DNA of 64,000 nucleotides from Bidens hawaiensis. Taxonomy: Eukaryota; Streptophyta; Magnoliopsida; Asterales; Asteraceae. The stretch covers positions 1,240,001 to 1,304,000 of the forward strand of contig JAIQDT010000234.1 of NCBI GenBank assembly GCA_021521415.1. Direction: 5' to 3'. The notes under the pieces are model-generated. The model was not told the DNA's origin, ran no database searches, and saw only the letters and a program-made list of their open reading frames with translations. Below, one piece after another: positions 45,646 to 58,800 of the stretch (position 1 is its first letter; the number at the start of each line of letters is the position of its first letter). The position numbers and the translations under genes are program-made.

Positions 45646-48508
45646 TGTCACACCCCAACCTAAGGCGGAAATGCCGGGGCGTAAGCCGATTGCTCACAGC
45701 TCGAAGATACTATCATAAATAAAAATGTGACTATCTATTAAATTAATTATTTCATTTAAAGTGCACATACATTCATAACACAAACAAATAATTTAAAACA
45801 AGTAATCCAATCAAGATTTAAAAAAGATAGTTTTTATTAAGTTCCTTATGGTATTTTCTGGATGTCTTTCTCATCAAGCTTCAAGTCACATGATAACCTG
45901 CATATGCGTAAAAAATAGAATAACAGTTTGTCAACAACACATGTTGAGTGAGATGATCACCAATTTCATAAATAATAATAGTGTATATATATAATATGTG
46001 GTAAATGTTAAATGCGCAAACAGACATATGTGAGTAAGAATCAATCAAACTATAAACAAGCCATCGACATGATAGTGTGTCATTTAACCGTTGCCTTGCG
46101 AAATGGTCATTGGCTACAATGACTGGCTGAGATTGTCGGTTTACCATTGCCAAGCGAATCGGGCACAGGTTACTAAGACAGCGTATGATCATATAAACAT
46201 GCTAGACTTCAAATGGATCTCTCCGAGACTTGATAGAATGTAAACACATAAGCAAATAGCATTTAATTGATACACACACAATAATTATGTTTGGAGTTTG
46301 TGTATATATATATGATAGAAAATATGAATAGGTACGCATACATCCCCAAAACGTTTTAAAAACAGTAAAATAAAGGGGAATGATCAAACCCACCTTAAAT
46401 CAAAGGCAAGTGAATAATAATAATGCATGAAACACTTCTAAAAATGAATGTTCGAGTTAATTAATAAGGCAGTGTACTTTCTAAAACATTTTTTATTGCA
46501 AAAATATAATTTTTGAAGATTAAAATGGATTTCTTGAAGCAGACATTTGAAATGAATCATGATGAACGAGAATAACTTAAGAGTAGGATTATTATAAGAA
46601 GTTAACCTTGATAGATAAAAGCAACTTGATTAATGAGATGAAATGCACAAAAGTTTAATTAACCACAAATCTTAAAATGATTAATGACATGTGAAATCTT
46701 TAAATATCGTAATCATTAGGAATGACATTCTTAAGACCGAGAGTATAAATTTAAACAAAGTTAAGGAAAATTTTGATGAATCAAGTTTGTTTAGATGAGA
46801 AACTTATGAGATTTAAAGAGAAATTGATATAAAATTATAGCATCGGAAGTTGTGAATTTGAGATGAGGTGAATTCGAATTACAAAATTAAAATATTATAA
46901 TAAATGGTAAATAGTAATTGAAATATTAATGAAAATGCGAAAATGTACGTATTCAACAAATCATTAATAGATTAAATTGGGAAGCGGATATCCCTGAATC
47001 ACTGAGATAGTCATATTCCAATTAAATCTTTAAAGTTAGATAAAAAAATATGAGGTGTGTCATTGGAAAATCCACGAATTACGAGGGATCTTTCTATTTC
47101 CACAATATCATATAAAAAATATATGAAATAAGTAGATTGAATTATCCATGGTTTATCATGGAACTTTAAGTAAATAGCGAGTATTAAATTAATAGTGAAA
47201 ATTGAAAATGAGATGTGAAATAATACAATAAAATAAGAGAAACGCGAGGCTAGAAATGCATGAACCACCATGACTATTCTAACACTAACGAAGTTATCAT
47301 TAAAACGTTCAAAATTCTCAAGATGTATTGAAAATCAAAGTAGGGAGCTGAAATATTTACGAACCACCGTTTAATTTCAACTAAATAACGAAACTTAATA
47401 AAAATGAAATTTCAACAATAATCGTGTAAATTTCAATAAATAAAGTGAGTGATTGAGTTATACATGTATTAAATGGAGATTCAATCAAAAAGTCAATTTA
47501 GTAATAAAAATTAAATTAATTAATGAGAGATTTAATTTAATAGTGGAAATTAAATTTGAATGATGAAAAATTCAGTTTAATAATAAATTACAATAATTGA
47601 ATTTTAATAATAAAGACTTATAAGATGGAAGATAAGTTGTGAAAAGTAACATGAGATTGCGGAAAAACAAGAAGTAATAAAATGTTTATAGTTAGAGTTG
47701 AGGGTAAAGATTGAAATGCGCTTGATAGTTTATAGTTTGAGAATATGATAAAATGAAATTACTGAGAGAAGATAATTTTAAATAACATTACAAAATGATA
47801 ATTGCGAGTGGAGCATAACGAGTATGAATCAGTATAAGATCTCTTGTTCGGGGCATTTTGGTTTTGTTGAGGTTTCGGTTTTTGGTTTTAGTTTATATCA
47901 GGGGTTTTAGACCCCTTTCGAGAAAGAGTTCCATCTCTAACATGGTATTCTGAGAAAGCAGCAGCAAACTCCTTGGTGATTTTAGTAGTAAGATGACGAT
48001 TGTGAGAAGCAGATGAATGACGTTGATCACGATGATGGATTCTTAGAGAAAACATTCTATAAGGACCAAAGATGAAATTTCATGAGATGATGGGTAAGTT
48101 GTGGAAATGAGTCCATGTGAGATGATTGGAAGCAAATTAAATAGAATTATGCTAGTGAATTGTCATGTTTTGGGGATGCGTGAGAATTTAAAACCATGTG
48201 AATAATTTTGAGATATTTAAATTAATTAACCAATGTTTATCTAGAAATAAAATCCAAAAATGAAATGTGATTGGGTTGGGCTTTCCATGGACTTTCCATG
48301 ATAGCTCGATAACCCAATAAATAACAAAACATATCCAATGAATTGACCTCCCATAAGCTTTACATGGCAATTTGAATGGCCCAACTAAATAACGCAATAT
48401 GAATTTTTGTGAACTGGGCCTCCCATGAACGTTCCATGGCAATTTATTGGCCCAATTAAATAACGAGTACAAACAATTGAGTTGGTCGGCCCATAAGCGT
48501 TACATGAC
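45646..48508 (-). mobile_element. Lone gypsy-type LTR-like region
   Basis: Begins TGTCACACCCCAACC on the plus strand, the typical 3' edge of minus-strand gypsy LTRs (compare TGTAACACCCCGACC at 5780). The candidate other edge is TTACATGACA near 48508. No internal region, ORF or clear target duplication was found, so this is a solo or truncated LTR, and its right limit is uncertain. Confidence 0.4.
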
Positions 48509-48510
48509 AT
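48270..48510. repeat. About 70-75-bp imperfect tandem repeats
   Basis: Three to four units share GGGC(C/T)TCCCATGAACTTTCCATGG-like and GGCCCAA(C/T)TAAATAACG phrases. They lie at the right side of the LTR-like region. Confidence 0.6.
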
Positions 48511-48531
48511 TTAATGTTGGGTCGGATTTTT

Positions 48532-49605
48532 GATAAGGAAGATTGGAATCTTCTCAACCTCCTCAGGAAATGGCTAAGTATGGACTACGTGCAAGCCTAG
48601 ACTATCGAACATGGTTTTACTACTTCGAGCAAGGTCTTCAGAACAATTTGTGGTTGATTCTTCTAAGTGTTAAAGCTTCGAGCAAGCTACACTTCAACAA
48701 GCAAGAGTATTCTTCTATCGAGCATGGATTGCCAATCGAGCAAACAGCTTGATCATACAAGTTTTAACCAAGGGTTACGAGCACAGGATGTTCGAGCACA
48801 TGGGGACAAGCATGGATGCAATAAGAAGATGCCATATGTTCAAAGCAAGGACTTCGAGCATGGTTCAGTTCCCTGAGCAAGATTTACATCCGAGCAAGCT
48901 AAAGATTGTTCAATAAGTCTCTTTAGACAAAACTGAAGACATCAAGAAGAATGAGCTTACTCGATGGACTAGTTCGAGCAAAGCGTGGATTAGTCAAGAG
49001 GAATGAAGCTTGCTGGAAGAGAATATATTCACTTAAGATATTCTAAGTAAAGTATGCTCGAAGACTCTCATCGAGCATACCTAGCATAGTGAGTCTGCTC
49101 GAGCAAGATTCTTACCTTGCTCGAGGACTCTTACACTTGTATTTGTTTTAGTCTTTCATTATAGTGTGGCTGAGACACGGCCCGGACTCCCGCGGGGGCA
49201 CGCCATTTGCGATGCCCTTTCTTGCTTAGATAGGGTTTCTAGAAGGAATGTCAGGGTCTATAAATAGGATCCTAGGTTTCCATTTTAGGGTAACGTTGGC
49301 ACACACGGAATATGAGAAACATTTTAAAAGAATATTCATTTTGTTTCCTCGTACAGCCGCCGCCACCACCTTCACGAAACTTTAGACATTCCTTTACTGT
49401 TTCATTGAATGATGCATTTATTACAGTAAATCTTTATCTTTGTATTTGCTTACACTGAATATTTATTGTTGTTTCGTTTGTTATCGTCACACCTTCGTTC
49501 CCATCCGTTGGATATCCTGATTCTGTCGGGATATTCAATAGGCCTTTGGGTTATAGAGTTGGTGTGTTCTTGTCAACCTTACCAAGGTTTGCACCCATCT
49601 CATGG
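48532..49605 (+). repeat. 5' LTR of a Sirevirus-like copia element
   Basis: The LTR is defined mainly by position: it carries TATA box CTATAAATAGG at about 49258 and lies directly before an initiator-Met primer site and gag. Its left edge (TGATAAGG) is approximate because no second LTR is in the window. It is studded with CGAGCA motifs (about eleven between 48620 and 49110). Confidence 0.5.
49258..49268 (+). promoter_or_regulatory. TATA box in the LTR
   Basis: CTATAAATAGG fits a plant TATA box and would place the transcript start near 49290, within the presumed LTR. Confidence 0.6.
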
Positions 49606-49615
49606 TCCTGAAAAG

Positions 49616-49627
49616 TGGTATCAGAGC
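49616..49627 (+). promoter_or_regulatory. Primer binding site, initiator-Met tRNA
   Basis: A perfect TGGTATCAGAGC, followed 95 bases later by the gag start. Confidence 0.85.
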
Positions 49628-49721
49628 TCTGGAAGCTCGCTGAAGGCCACGGGACTGCAGGTTTGTGATAAAGCTTGAAGCTTTACCCTGTTTGTCTGCA
49701 TCAAACTTCAGATCTACTGAA

Positions 49722-52700
49722 ATGGAAGACGAGGAAGTCTCTACGAACAAGATTCCAAGACTTCTTGGACAAGAAAACTATGTTAAATAGAAGGTGCTTT
49801 TTGAAGCAGCTGTGAACTATAACGACCCCGAACTCTGGACTTCTATCACCGAGGGAAATTATGTTCCTTCGACTGCTACAAACAACAGTGCCACTATTGA
49901 GCTGAAAATGAAGAAAAGGGATGATAAGGCACTGTCTATGCTGAAGTTGGGTCTATCTTGGGAAATACTGACAACTGTTAATCATCACAAAACTGCTAAA
50001 GATATGTATGAGGGCAACACAGAGCTGAGAGACATTAAGAAGGATAGACTGAAGCAACAGCCGGATAGATTCAAGTTTAAAGATGGTGAAAGATTAAAAT
50101 CAGTTTTGCAAAGGTTCATGGTGATTGTGAATGATATAAGAACAACTGACTTGCAAATCTCTGATTTTGAGCTAAACAAGAAGCTCCTATCATCTTTTTC
50201 TGGTGAATGGTATAATGCCAGCAAATTCATCAAGGAAAAGGCCAGTTTTCCCAACTTTAAGTTGGATGATGTGATAGCTTTTCTCAAAGCTGCAGAACAT
50301 GAGATGATTGAGAATCATATGATTCAAGAGGATAAACCCAGCTTTCCAATGAACAATGCTCTTGTAGCACCAATGGCGAATCTCTCTGTCAAGAATCAGC
50401 AGTCGATTATTGAAGAGCCTTCTGAGACAAGTTCAGCATGCGGAGGACAGACTAGATTCAATGTTTAGTTGATAGAAGATGATGCTGCCTCAACAACAAG
50501 TGGACAGTCTACATTTGTGCAGAACAATACAAGCCAAGGAACTGACTATCAAGCATTTTTCTCAATGTTCATTGATTCATATCATGCATTTGTGGCCAAG
50601 AACCTGATCAACACAAGCATTGTGCAGGAAGACCTTGAGCAAATTATTGCTGATGATTTAGAAGATATGGACATCAAATGGCAGGCTGCTATGTTAGCTG
50701 TGAGTAGCAAAAGGCTGTACAACAAGATAGGAAGATCAAGCTTCAATGGACCCAATGAAAGAATAGGCTTTGACAAATCAAAAGCCATCTGCTACAACTG
50801 TCAATAGCCTGGAACTTCGCCAGAGAATGCAATATGCCCAAACAAATGGGAAATCAAGTGAATCAAAATCAGTTTTACCAGAATCAGAACCAAAATTTCC
50901 AGAATCAGAGAAATCAGATCACCAATCAAAACCCCTATCAGAACCATAATAGACCCCAATAACAACAACCTTTCCAAGCTCAAAGAAATAACCAAATACA
51001 GGTTCATAATAACCAGAACGGAGTCAATCAAAATGCTCTAAATCAGGTTAGAGATCAAGGGAATGTTGTAGTCAATAGGGAACCTCAAGATGGAGAGTTT
51101 AATTGGAGAAATTATGCCGCAAAAATGGAAAAGGCAAACGTTGCTTTCAAGGCCAAGGTGCAAGACAAGCCGGAATCATTAAATTCATAGGTACATTCTG
51201 ATATCTCTATTTCGGATATTCTTATTACAATTGATGAGCTCAATCAGGAAATTGGGAAGTGGAAGTCAGAATGTGGAAGAAAATAAGTATTTCTGAATGT
51301 GTATGAAGCTAGTGAAGCAACATATGAAAGCAAAATTAAGGGACTAGAAGAAGATTGTATGCAAGCATACAGAACTCAATCAAGAATGACCGTTGAGATT
51401 GAGGGATTGAAAAAAATGTATGCTGATGATAAGATCAAGAATGCTGAATTAATGATTCAGATGGAATTCCTGAAGAACTTAGTATCTACTGGAAACATAG
51501 TTGGTTTTGAAATCAAAATGTCATATGAATAGAAGTACAAGAAGGTGCCACCACCTTTTTGTGACAGTTATCCACTAAAGGTAGATAAGGAGAGTAGGAA
51601 TGAGTATTTGAAACAGTTCAAGAATGTGTTTGAAGACAGAACTGAGTTTGTAAAGAGGTATGAAGAGGTAATGGTTGATGACAAGGGAGAATTTGTGGTG
51701 AAGAAGAGTGAGAGACCAAAACAGAATGAGCTGGAAAAGAAAGAAGATGCAAAGAAGAAATGAAGTGAATACTCCAGTGATGGAAGTACTTGCAGTTGTG
51801 GCAGTGCCAAATCATCAAAAGGTAAGAAAAAGAAGAAGGGATCAAGCAAGAAGAAAGATGAAAAGATTTCACTATTGCCAAAGATGACTTCCAAGATGAA
51901 GAAACATTATGAACATATGAGAAGAGAGCATGTGGCATTTGACATTTGTGCCAGAACCCAATTAGAAGCCAAGAACAAGAATAGTGTACCTCAGAAATCT
52001 TCATATGATCAAACACACCCACCAATGTATCCAGTCTTCTCCAATCATGAACTGTTTAATATTGGGGATGTGGATTATGTGCCAATGAGGAGACATTCAA
52101 AATAACAAGAAGGAAGCTCTTCAAGAACCCCATCCAAGCTGAAGAAATTGTGTTTGTAAAAGAAAAGTATCCACAAACAATTGACATCAGTAAGCCCATC
52201 AAGATGGATTTTTCTAACACATTGAGTCCAAAAACCTCTTTAGGTTTCGACTTCCCAAAGCCAAGTGATAGAATTAAAAGACATGAAACTGCTTGAGGAT
52301 ATGAGAAGTTTTGCCAAAGTCTGGTGCAAGAAATGTGATGCCTATGGACATCACACTGATTCTTGCTGGATTGTTGAGGACACATTTGAGATTCCTGATG
52401 TGGTAAGTGGTTTTGATATGAAGAGTTACAAAGAAATGTATGAGAAATATTTGAGTGGAAACAGAAGTCCATCTGATAATGAGGAGCAAAAGATGATTCT
52501 AGAAAAGAGGCTCAAGACAACTCTAAAAATTAAAGAAAATGAACAAGTGTCAAACAAAAAGTTGAAGAACAAAAGGTCAACTGATAAAGGAAAAGCCAAA
52601 ATGAGACCTGGAGTTCTTAATGGTGATGAGAAATTCTTATTGAAGCAAGGGTTTGAACCTAAAGGGTTTCAGTAGAAGACTAAGAAGGAGTTAAATGAGT

Positions 52701-52985
52701 GGAAAGACAGTGTGATTGATCAGATAGAGAATAGCATTAAATCACCAGTTGTGTCAAATTGATCAGACTCAGACTCAAATGAAGATTGTGAAACAGTCTA
52801 TGAAGATCCACTTCCACTTACACTTCCAACTCCTGATGATTCTCCAACTAAATCTGATGTGCAAGCTGATACAGTTTGCACTCAGAATCTAACTGATTCT
52901 CTTTTGTGTATATGTGCAGAAACAGTCCATGAACGTCAATGACTTATGGTATATGGACAGTGGATGTTCCCGGCACATTGTTTGT
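49722..52985 (+). pseudogene. Sirevirus-like copia gag and start of protease, many stops
   Basis: The start ATG 49722 (MEDEEVSTNKIPRLLGQENY) is followed by TAG at 49788, then the same frame continues through the copia gag domain (ALSMLKLGLSWEI; FELNKKLLSSF; KAAEHEMIE). Next come a zinc knuckle broken after CYNCQ (TAG at 50805 plus a base loss), an Asn/Gln-rich tract (about 50850-51060), Glu/Lys-rich coiled-coil-like segments (51299-51762), a Cys-rich CKKCDAYGHHTDSC motif near 52325-52366, and finally protease NDLWYMDSGCSRHI near 52937-52972. At least nine stops are scattered through it. Integrase and RT are absent: the next recognisable DNA is another LTR. The long gag with coiled coil and the downstream env-like ORF suggest a Sirevirus relative (inference). 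Confidence 0.75.
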
Positions 52986-53000
52986 ATGTGTGTAAGTGAA

Positions 53001-53903
53001 TGTGTATGTGATGGTCTGTGACCGGGTCAAATATATTACCCGGGGAGGACCCGAGGTGAAGAGGCCCGTGTTGCATGTTTATGACGCGGCTGGGTCAAAT
53101 ATATTACTTGGGGAAGACCCGGGGTGAGGAGGCCCGCCGTTCTATAAACCGTGGTCGGGTCAAATATATTACTTGGGGAAGACCCGAGGTGAGGAGGCCC
53201 GTATCACGTGTTTGGATGTTAAACCGCGACCGAGTCAAATATATTACTTGCGGATGACCCGGGGTGAGGAGGCTCGTGTTGCGTGATTTTGTTTTATTAA
53301 ACTGTGACCGAGTCAAATATATTACTTGGGGATGACCCGGGGTGAGGAGGCTCGTGTTGCATGATTTTAACGGTTTTGTTAAACCGCGGCTGGGTCAAAT
53401 ATATTACTCGGGGAAGACCCGGGGTGGGGAGGCCCATGCTGCGTGAAAAGATGTTTTATGTTTTATTCTCGTATGATTTGGTTAAGAAAAGTTATTTATG
53501 ATTTTATGGTCTCATGATTTTCCACTACATTCCATACTCATGGAATTTAAATTTTTAATGAATGTCGTTTATGAAAACTTGAACTCACTCAGCTCAAGCT
53601 GACTTTGTGTGTATGTTAGATTGACTTTCAGGTTATGAAGTGGATGCTACCGCTTTGACATGCTGGATACTACTCGGGAGGTTGAAGGCACTTCTAGTCG
53701 AGAATTTCAAATAAAACAAATATTTTATTTACATTTGATTTTGGACACATGTACCAGTGTTTTGGGATTTTTAATACTTAAACTTTTCCGCTGTTATTTA
53801 CTCTGAACTGGTATTAAATAAAACGAATCATTTGGTTTTAAATTTTTGTTTATTTGTGGACGTGATTACCAACTGTAGGATTCCCGGGATTCGGGGTCTT
53901 ACA
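53001..53903 (-). mobile_element. Solo LTR (gypsy type), minus strand
   Basis: On the minus strand it starts TGTAAGACCCCGAATCCCGG, a common gypsy LTR start. Flanks AGTGAA and AGTAAA may be a worn target duplication. It contains no ORF and lies just after the protease remnant of the Sirevirus-like element. Confidence 0.55.
53020..53440 (+). repeat. 65-80-bp tandem repeats within the solo LTR
   Basis: Six units each contain GGGTCAAATATATTACTTGG then GGAAGACCCGGGGTGAGGAGGCCCG, starting near 53021, 53091, 53155, 53232, 53310 and 53390. Confidence 0.85.
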
Positions 53904-54699
53904 AGTAAATTATGTTTACAAAGTATCTGAGCAGATATATAATTATTGCTATACAAAGGCATATCAAAAGGAAAAAGAAAGAAAAAGAAAAATATGAAAA
54001 AGAAAATGATAGTATATCAAAATATTATTAATTATCAAATAATATATCATGACTTAAGTTGCACTAAGGGAACTACAAGGGTGGGACATTCAATTAAGTC
54101 CTAAACACCCTGAATGTAAGGCATGTAAGTTCGGATGGCATGTAAGTCCAACGTTCAACCTTATAGTCTGATATCTACATATATATTTAAATAAACTGCT
54201 CATAAAATATTTTGTCCAAGGCATCAGGGGGTTGAAGTCAAATTGGGGTGATTGGAGAAAGCTGAATAAGCTTTGAGAAGAGATAAGGAACAACCAGAAG
54301 TTCAAAATGTAACCATTCTCACTCAAGCAATTAATTGAACCTTAAGTATATCACAAAGTCATGAGAATCATGCTAAGTGTTTACACCTAGTGTCAACCTG
54401 ATTTAAATCATAATAAGGCTGAATATGATATGGTGTGACAGTTATTGGACAATCTGATCCCATGTTGAGATCTTTCTAAAATGGATTGAATTGATTTTTT
54501 AAACTGGATTTTGATCTCTTATTTCACCTTAAACAAGCTCAATGTTCCAAAATGATTATATTTTATGCAAAATTGCAAATTAAGCAAAGGATGTGTGTGA
54601 AAGTATCCAGACTGGTTGGCATAGGATGTGTTGATCTCACAATCTGAACTGAAAAACATTTGAGTGTTTCGTGCAAAGAAACTTTGCTTGTTTGTGTGA
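53904..54699. other. Unassigned retroelement DNA
   Basis: AT-rich, with an A/G-rich block at 53970-54010. No recognisable RT, integrase or host gene; probably non-coding remains of the Sirevirus-like element. Confidence 0.35.
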
Positions 54700-55360
54700 T
54701 TACATTGCTTCGAGTATGCTATATGAACCGTAAGATTCATCTATGTATTTCAAGCATACATGTTACCTTCGAGCATCCTAATGAACTGAAAATTGTTGTT
54801 TTAAGAGTTTCGAGCATGCATCTTACTTTCGAGCACCTGCGAGATCATGAAAATTGATGTTATGTGTTTCAAGCATGATTGCATGTTGACTGGTTAGATC
54901 AAAATTTCGAGCACAGGGAACTGAATGATAGGAGACATTAAGTGTTTTGAGCAAAGTTGTGAGCAAGATACTTAGGTTTGTGAGTTCGAGCTAGGATTTT
55001 GATGAATAAAATTGTTAAGTGATTCGAGCAAACATGTGTGCTAGAATCTTAGTGTATTCAAGTACAGACATTGGAAGGATAGAATTTGCTAAGGCTTTTG
55101 AACATGAGTGTACTTCGAGTACATTGCATTATAGTCATCTAAGTCATTAAAGCACATCTAGAGCATATGTTTTGTCATGATATACTTCTAAGTAATGTTG
55201 AGCATGATCCTATACTCGAGCATATGATGTAAAATCTGGCTAAGATATCGAGCACTAGTGTATTCGAGCAAACTATCTCAAGTATACTGGTTCTCGAGCA
55301 TCATGAATATACAAGTGTGTCGAGCATGGATAGTACTATAGGTTCGAGTATAGTTGGAGA
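54700..55360 (+). repeat. Cluster of dispersed CGAGCA motifs upstream of the env-like ORF
   Basis: About ten copies of (T/C)TCGAGCA(T/C/A), plus near-variants, are scattered at irregular 20-90-bp spacing without a longer repeat unit. The 5' LTR at 48.6-49.1 kb has a similar density. Confidence 0.7.
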
Positions 55361-55472
55361 CAACTGTTTTTTTGGCAGTATGCTCTAGCAAGGGAGGTAC
55401 ATTAAATTTTGAATTAAAGGCAACTGTCGTGCACCAGATGACAAAATCGTACTGTGCCAACCAAACGTTAGG

Positions 55473-55480
55473 TATAAAAA
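55473..55480 (+). promoter_or_regulatory. TATA box of the env-like transcription unit
   Basis: GGTATAAAAAGGGG at 55471-55484 is a strong TATA-box match and is followed by a pyrimidine-rich leader. It lies 350 bp before the ORF start and just downstream of the CGAGCA cluster. Confidence 0.55.
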
Positions 55481-55831
55481 GGGGACTTAGAAACTTTTTC
55501 ACACATTTCATTTCCTTCTCTTAAACCTAATTGTAAAACCTCTTGCTCGTGCATCCCCTGTCTACTCAAATCTTCGATTACTGCTCGATTATACTTCGAA
55601 ATTAGCCATTAGCTCTGTTTTGACTTTGGTAAGATATCTATACTCGATTATCGTCTCACCGATTTCGAAACTAGGGTTTCTGATTGATTATCATACTAAT
55701 TGTTTACTTGTTTGTGTAGGTACGCATATTACTACGGAATAGGTTACTGAAGACATTATTTCTCTTTAACTAAACTCAACTTTGGTTTATGCATCTATTG
55801 TTACTGATTATCTTCTTGTTTTGCAGAACTG

Positions 55832-58800
55832 ATGGCGCTTAAGTTCGAAAAACAGCATAATATGTGTGCCCAATTGGACGTTAATGACGATAATAGGGAG
55901 GTGGAACTCATGATAAACTTCCAAAACAATTCCAACCTGAGGGTTGCCTTGACTGAGAGTCCCACAATTTACAGGAACCATATTAAAGACTTTTGGGAAT
56001 CGGCTACATATGTGAATGATGTAAATGGAGAGAGGATTGAGGCCTCTGTGCTGAATAATGATATTGAGGTTACTGAAGCTTCAATCAGAGCTGCACTAAA
56101 CTTAGATGATAATCATGCAGTGCAACCATCATACTCTGCCCCAAGACTGTTGAGAGTATTTCAGGAAACCATGGGCTACCAGGGAGATGTTAAAGAAGGA
56201 CAATTTCAAAAGCGAAGCTTTCCTTTGATCTACTGGTTCCTCATTCATCACGTTATTCTGTCCTTATCTCCAAGGAGAGGGACTTGGACTATTTTGAGCA
56301 AGGAGCTTGCTACTTTGACAGTCGCCATCCTATACCAACAACCATTTAATGTGTCAAGACTCATCTTCAATGGTTTGGTATCAATTGTTGAGAGGGCTGT
56401 AAACCAGAGATTCCTCATATAACTGACGTGTGTCTAATAACCCTATAAATATGACCCTCACACCAAGCTTTAATATTAAAACGAAAATCCTAAAACCACA
56501 CACAACCGGCAAGTGTACCGATCACAAGTAGTATAGACTTAGGAAGTCCGAGTATAGAACACGTGGACACGTCAGAACGCTAAAGATCACTAACCCAAGA
56601 CAAGACCTACCTTAGAATAATAATTATATTGATTTTTGATTTTTAAATACTTAACTGAACTAACTAGACTGACTATAAAACTTACCAAAAATAGAAAACT
56701 TAACGGGAAACAAACTGTGTTAACTTAGGAATGGAGAAAAACGTCTACCTAGGTCTGAATCAAATTGTAGGCCTAACAAGCTAATGGATTGAATGATATC
56801 TAGACACCAGTCCCTAAAGATGGCACGACTAAGGATCGCTCGGGCTCACTGGTTTACCTCTCGGTCTCACACAACAAACCCTAACTACTCAAAATCGGCT
56901 AAAACGACCAAATCGGGAAACAATTGCTAACGTGTTCTAATGAAGGATCACCTCTCGGTCTCACCAACACTCGACCCTAATGGTAATGAATACTACACAA
57001 CCAAGGATAGAGGAACAATTCAACTTAAACCAAAATAGATCAACTAGTCGCTCAAAATTCCTAAACCTGACAAGAAACGAACTCGCTCTCGCGCAATCCT
57101 TATTCTAGCATGCAAAGGCAATGGGACAACCCTAACTTCCTATCACCTCTCGGTCTCAAAGAGGTTTAACCGCTGTACTTTAATCAAATAATCATGCAAC
57201 AAAACCCTACGGTTGTTCCTACCGCAAGCAAACCCTAAACACAAAGTCTAGAATCAAACAATGCACCGATCAATCAATACAAAACTAATCAATCAACACA
57301 CGAGGTTTATGCAATGAATCACCAAAATTTCCAGCCCTTAAACACAACCTATTTCATGTCTAAATCAAACTTTACAATAGCAATTCATGTCTATCAATCA
57401 AACAATCCAAAAAGCTCATCAAACACTAACAAGAATCATCATTCCTAGGTAGAACTAACAAGTTTAGCCAATAATCATCTTTGGACAGCCATTAATACTA
57501 ATGAAGAACATCATTAAACCCATACCAATCATCATAATAATCATTAAACGATCAATAACAATCATAAACACTTCAATCTTTAACACAATTGCAAAACAAA
57601 TTAACAATTGATCAAGAAAATAAAGTTTGATGAACAAAGTAATGAATGACAGGATATATAGATGAATTGGGGCTGTTCCTTGCTGCCAAAATCGATGGTG
57701 AACGATCCCGAGACTTGTCCTTGCCTTCCTCTTCCTTCCCTAACAGCCAACACCTCCAAACCCTAGCTTGAAAAACTTTTTTTTCTTCCGTTTCCTCCTG
57801 GCCGATCGCAGCCACTGTAGCAGCTAGGGTTTTTACTTTTTTTTATATAATATAATATAATATGGTCTTGAGCCTCCATGATGCATACGGGTCGGGCCTT
57901 GAGTTGTTTAATTGAAACGTATGCGTAAAGTGCTCGTAAACTGCTCCAAAAGCTCGGTTTGTTTCTTTCTTTCACCCAAAACCTACAAGATTAATAAATG
58001 TATGTAAAACCTATCTAAAACGTGTTAAAACATATAAAATATAATATAATACGTAGATAAAATGTGCGGAAAATACGTGTGTTTTACAACACATCAGTAA
58101 GCGTTGATGATGGAGATAGTACTTGTTCAAGTGGAAATGAAATGGTCATCTTTACTGGTGATAGTTCTGATGTACGGATTGAAAATGAGGAAGGGGATAA
58201 AAGACCGGAAGTTGATGTGACTAATCTTGCTGATGAACAAGTTGTGGGTCCAAGTCATGCAGATACACCACCTGTTGATGAGGATGTTTCATAGCTGATG
58301 TGGTTGCAAATGTGACTGACACAATCAACAAGATCACTCCTCCAGATTCTCCAGACCCTACAGTCGATCATGAGAATACCGACTCAATGGATACTGAACC
58401 TGCAAATGATGACATACCCTCATCTCCTGCTACTACTGATCCCATTCATTCAGAACCTGAACAAAATCAAGACACACATATTCCAACCCCACCCACATCT
58501 CCCATAAATGACATAATCATATCCACACCACCTGTGTCCCCATCAGCCAAACCGACTGAAGATATACATGTCCCAACTCCACCAACATCTCCTGTTCAAG
58601 AAACACATATCTCTACCTCACTAACCTCACCTCTCAAAGGTACTACTCCAGCTGAAACCATTCACCCTATCCAACCCATTTCACATGAACCTGAAACCTA
58701 TAAACCACCATCACCCGAAACCTCTGAACCAGAACCTTACTCTGAACCCGAACCTAAACCTACTCAGGAAACCTCCATCCAGCCTAAATCTCTATGACAT

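Noticed and set aside
51568..52025. Minus-strand frames of 108 and 135 residues
   Set aside because: Shadows of the Lys/Glu-rich gag region, giving Ser/Phe-rich nonsense.
53020..53440. CRISPR-like array
   Set aside because: Repeat units are continuous and diverged, without unique spacers; a tandem repeat inside a plant LTR.
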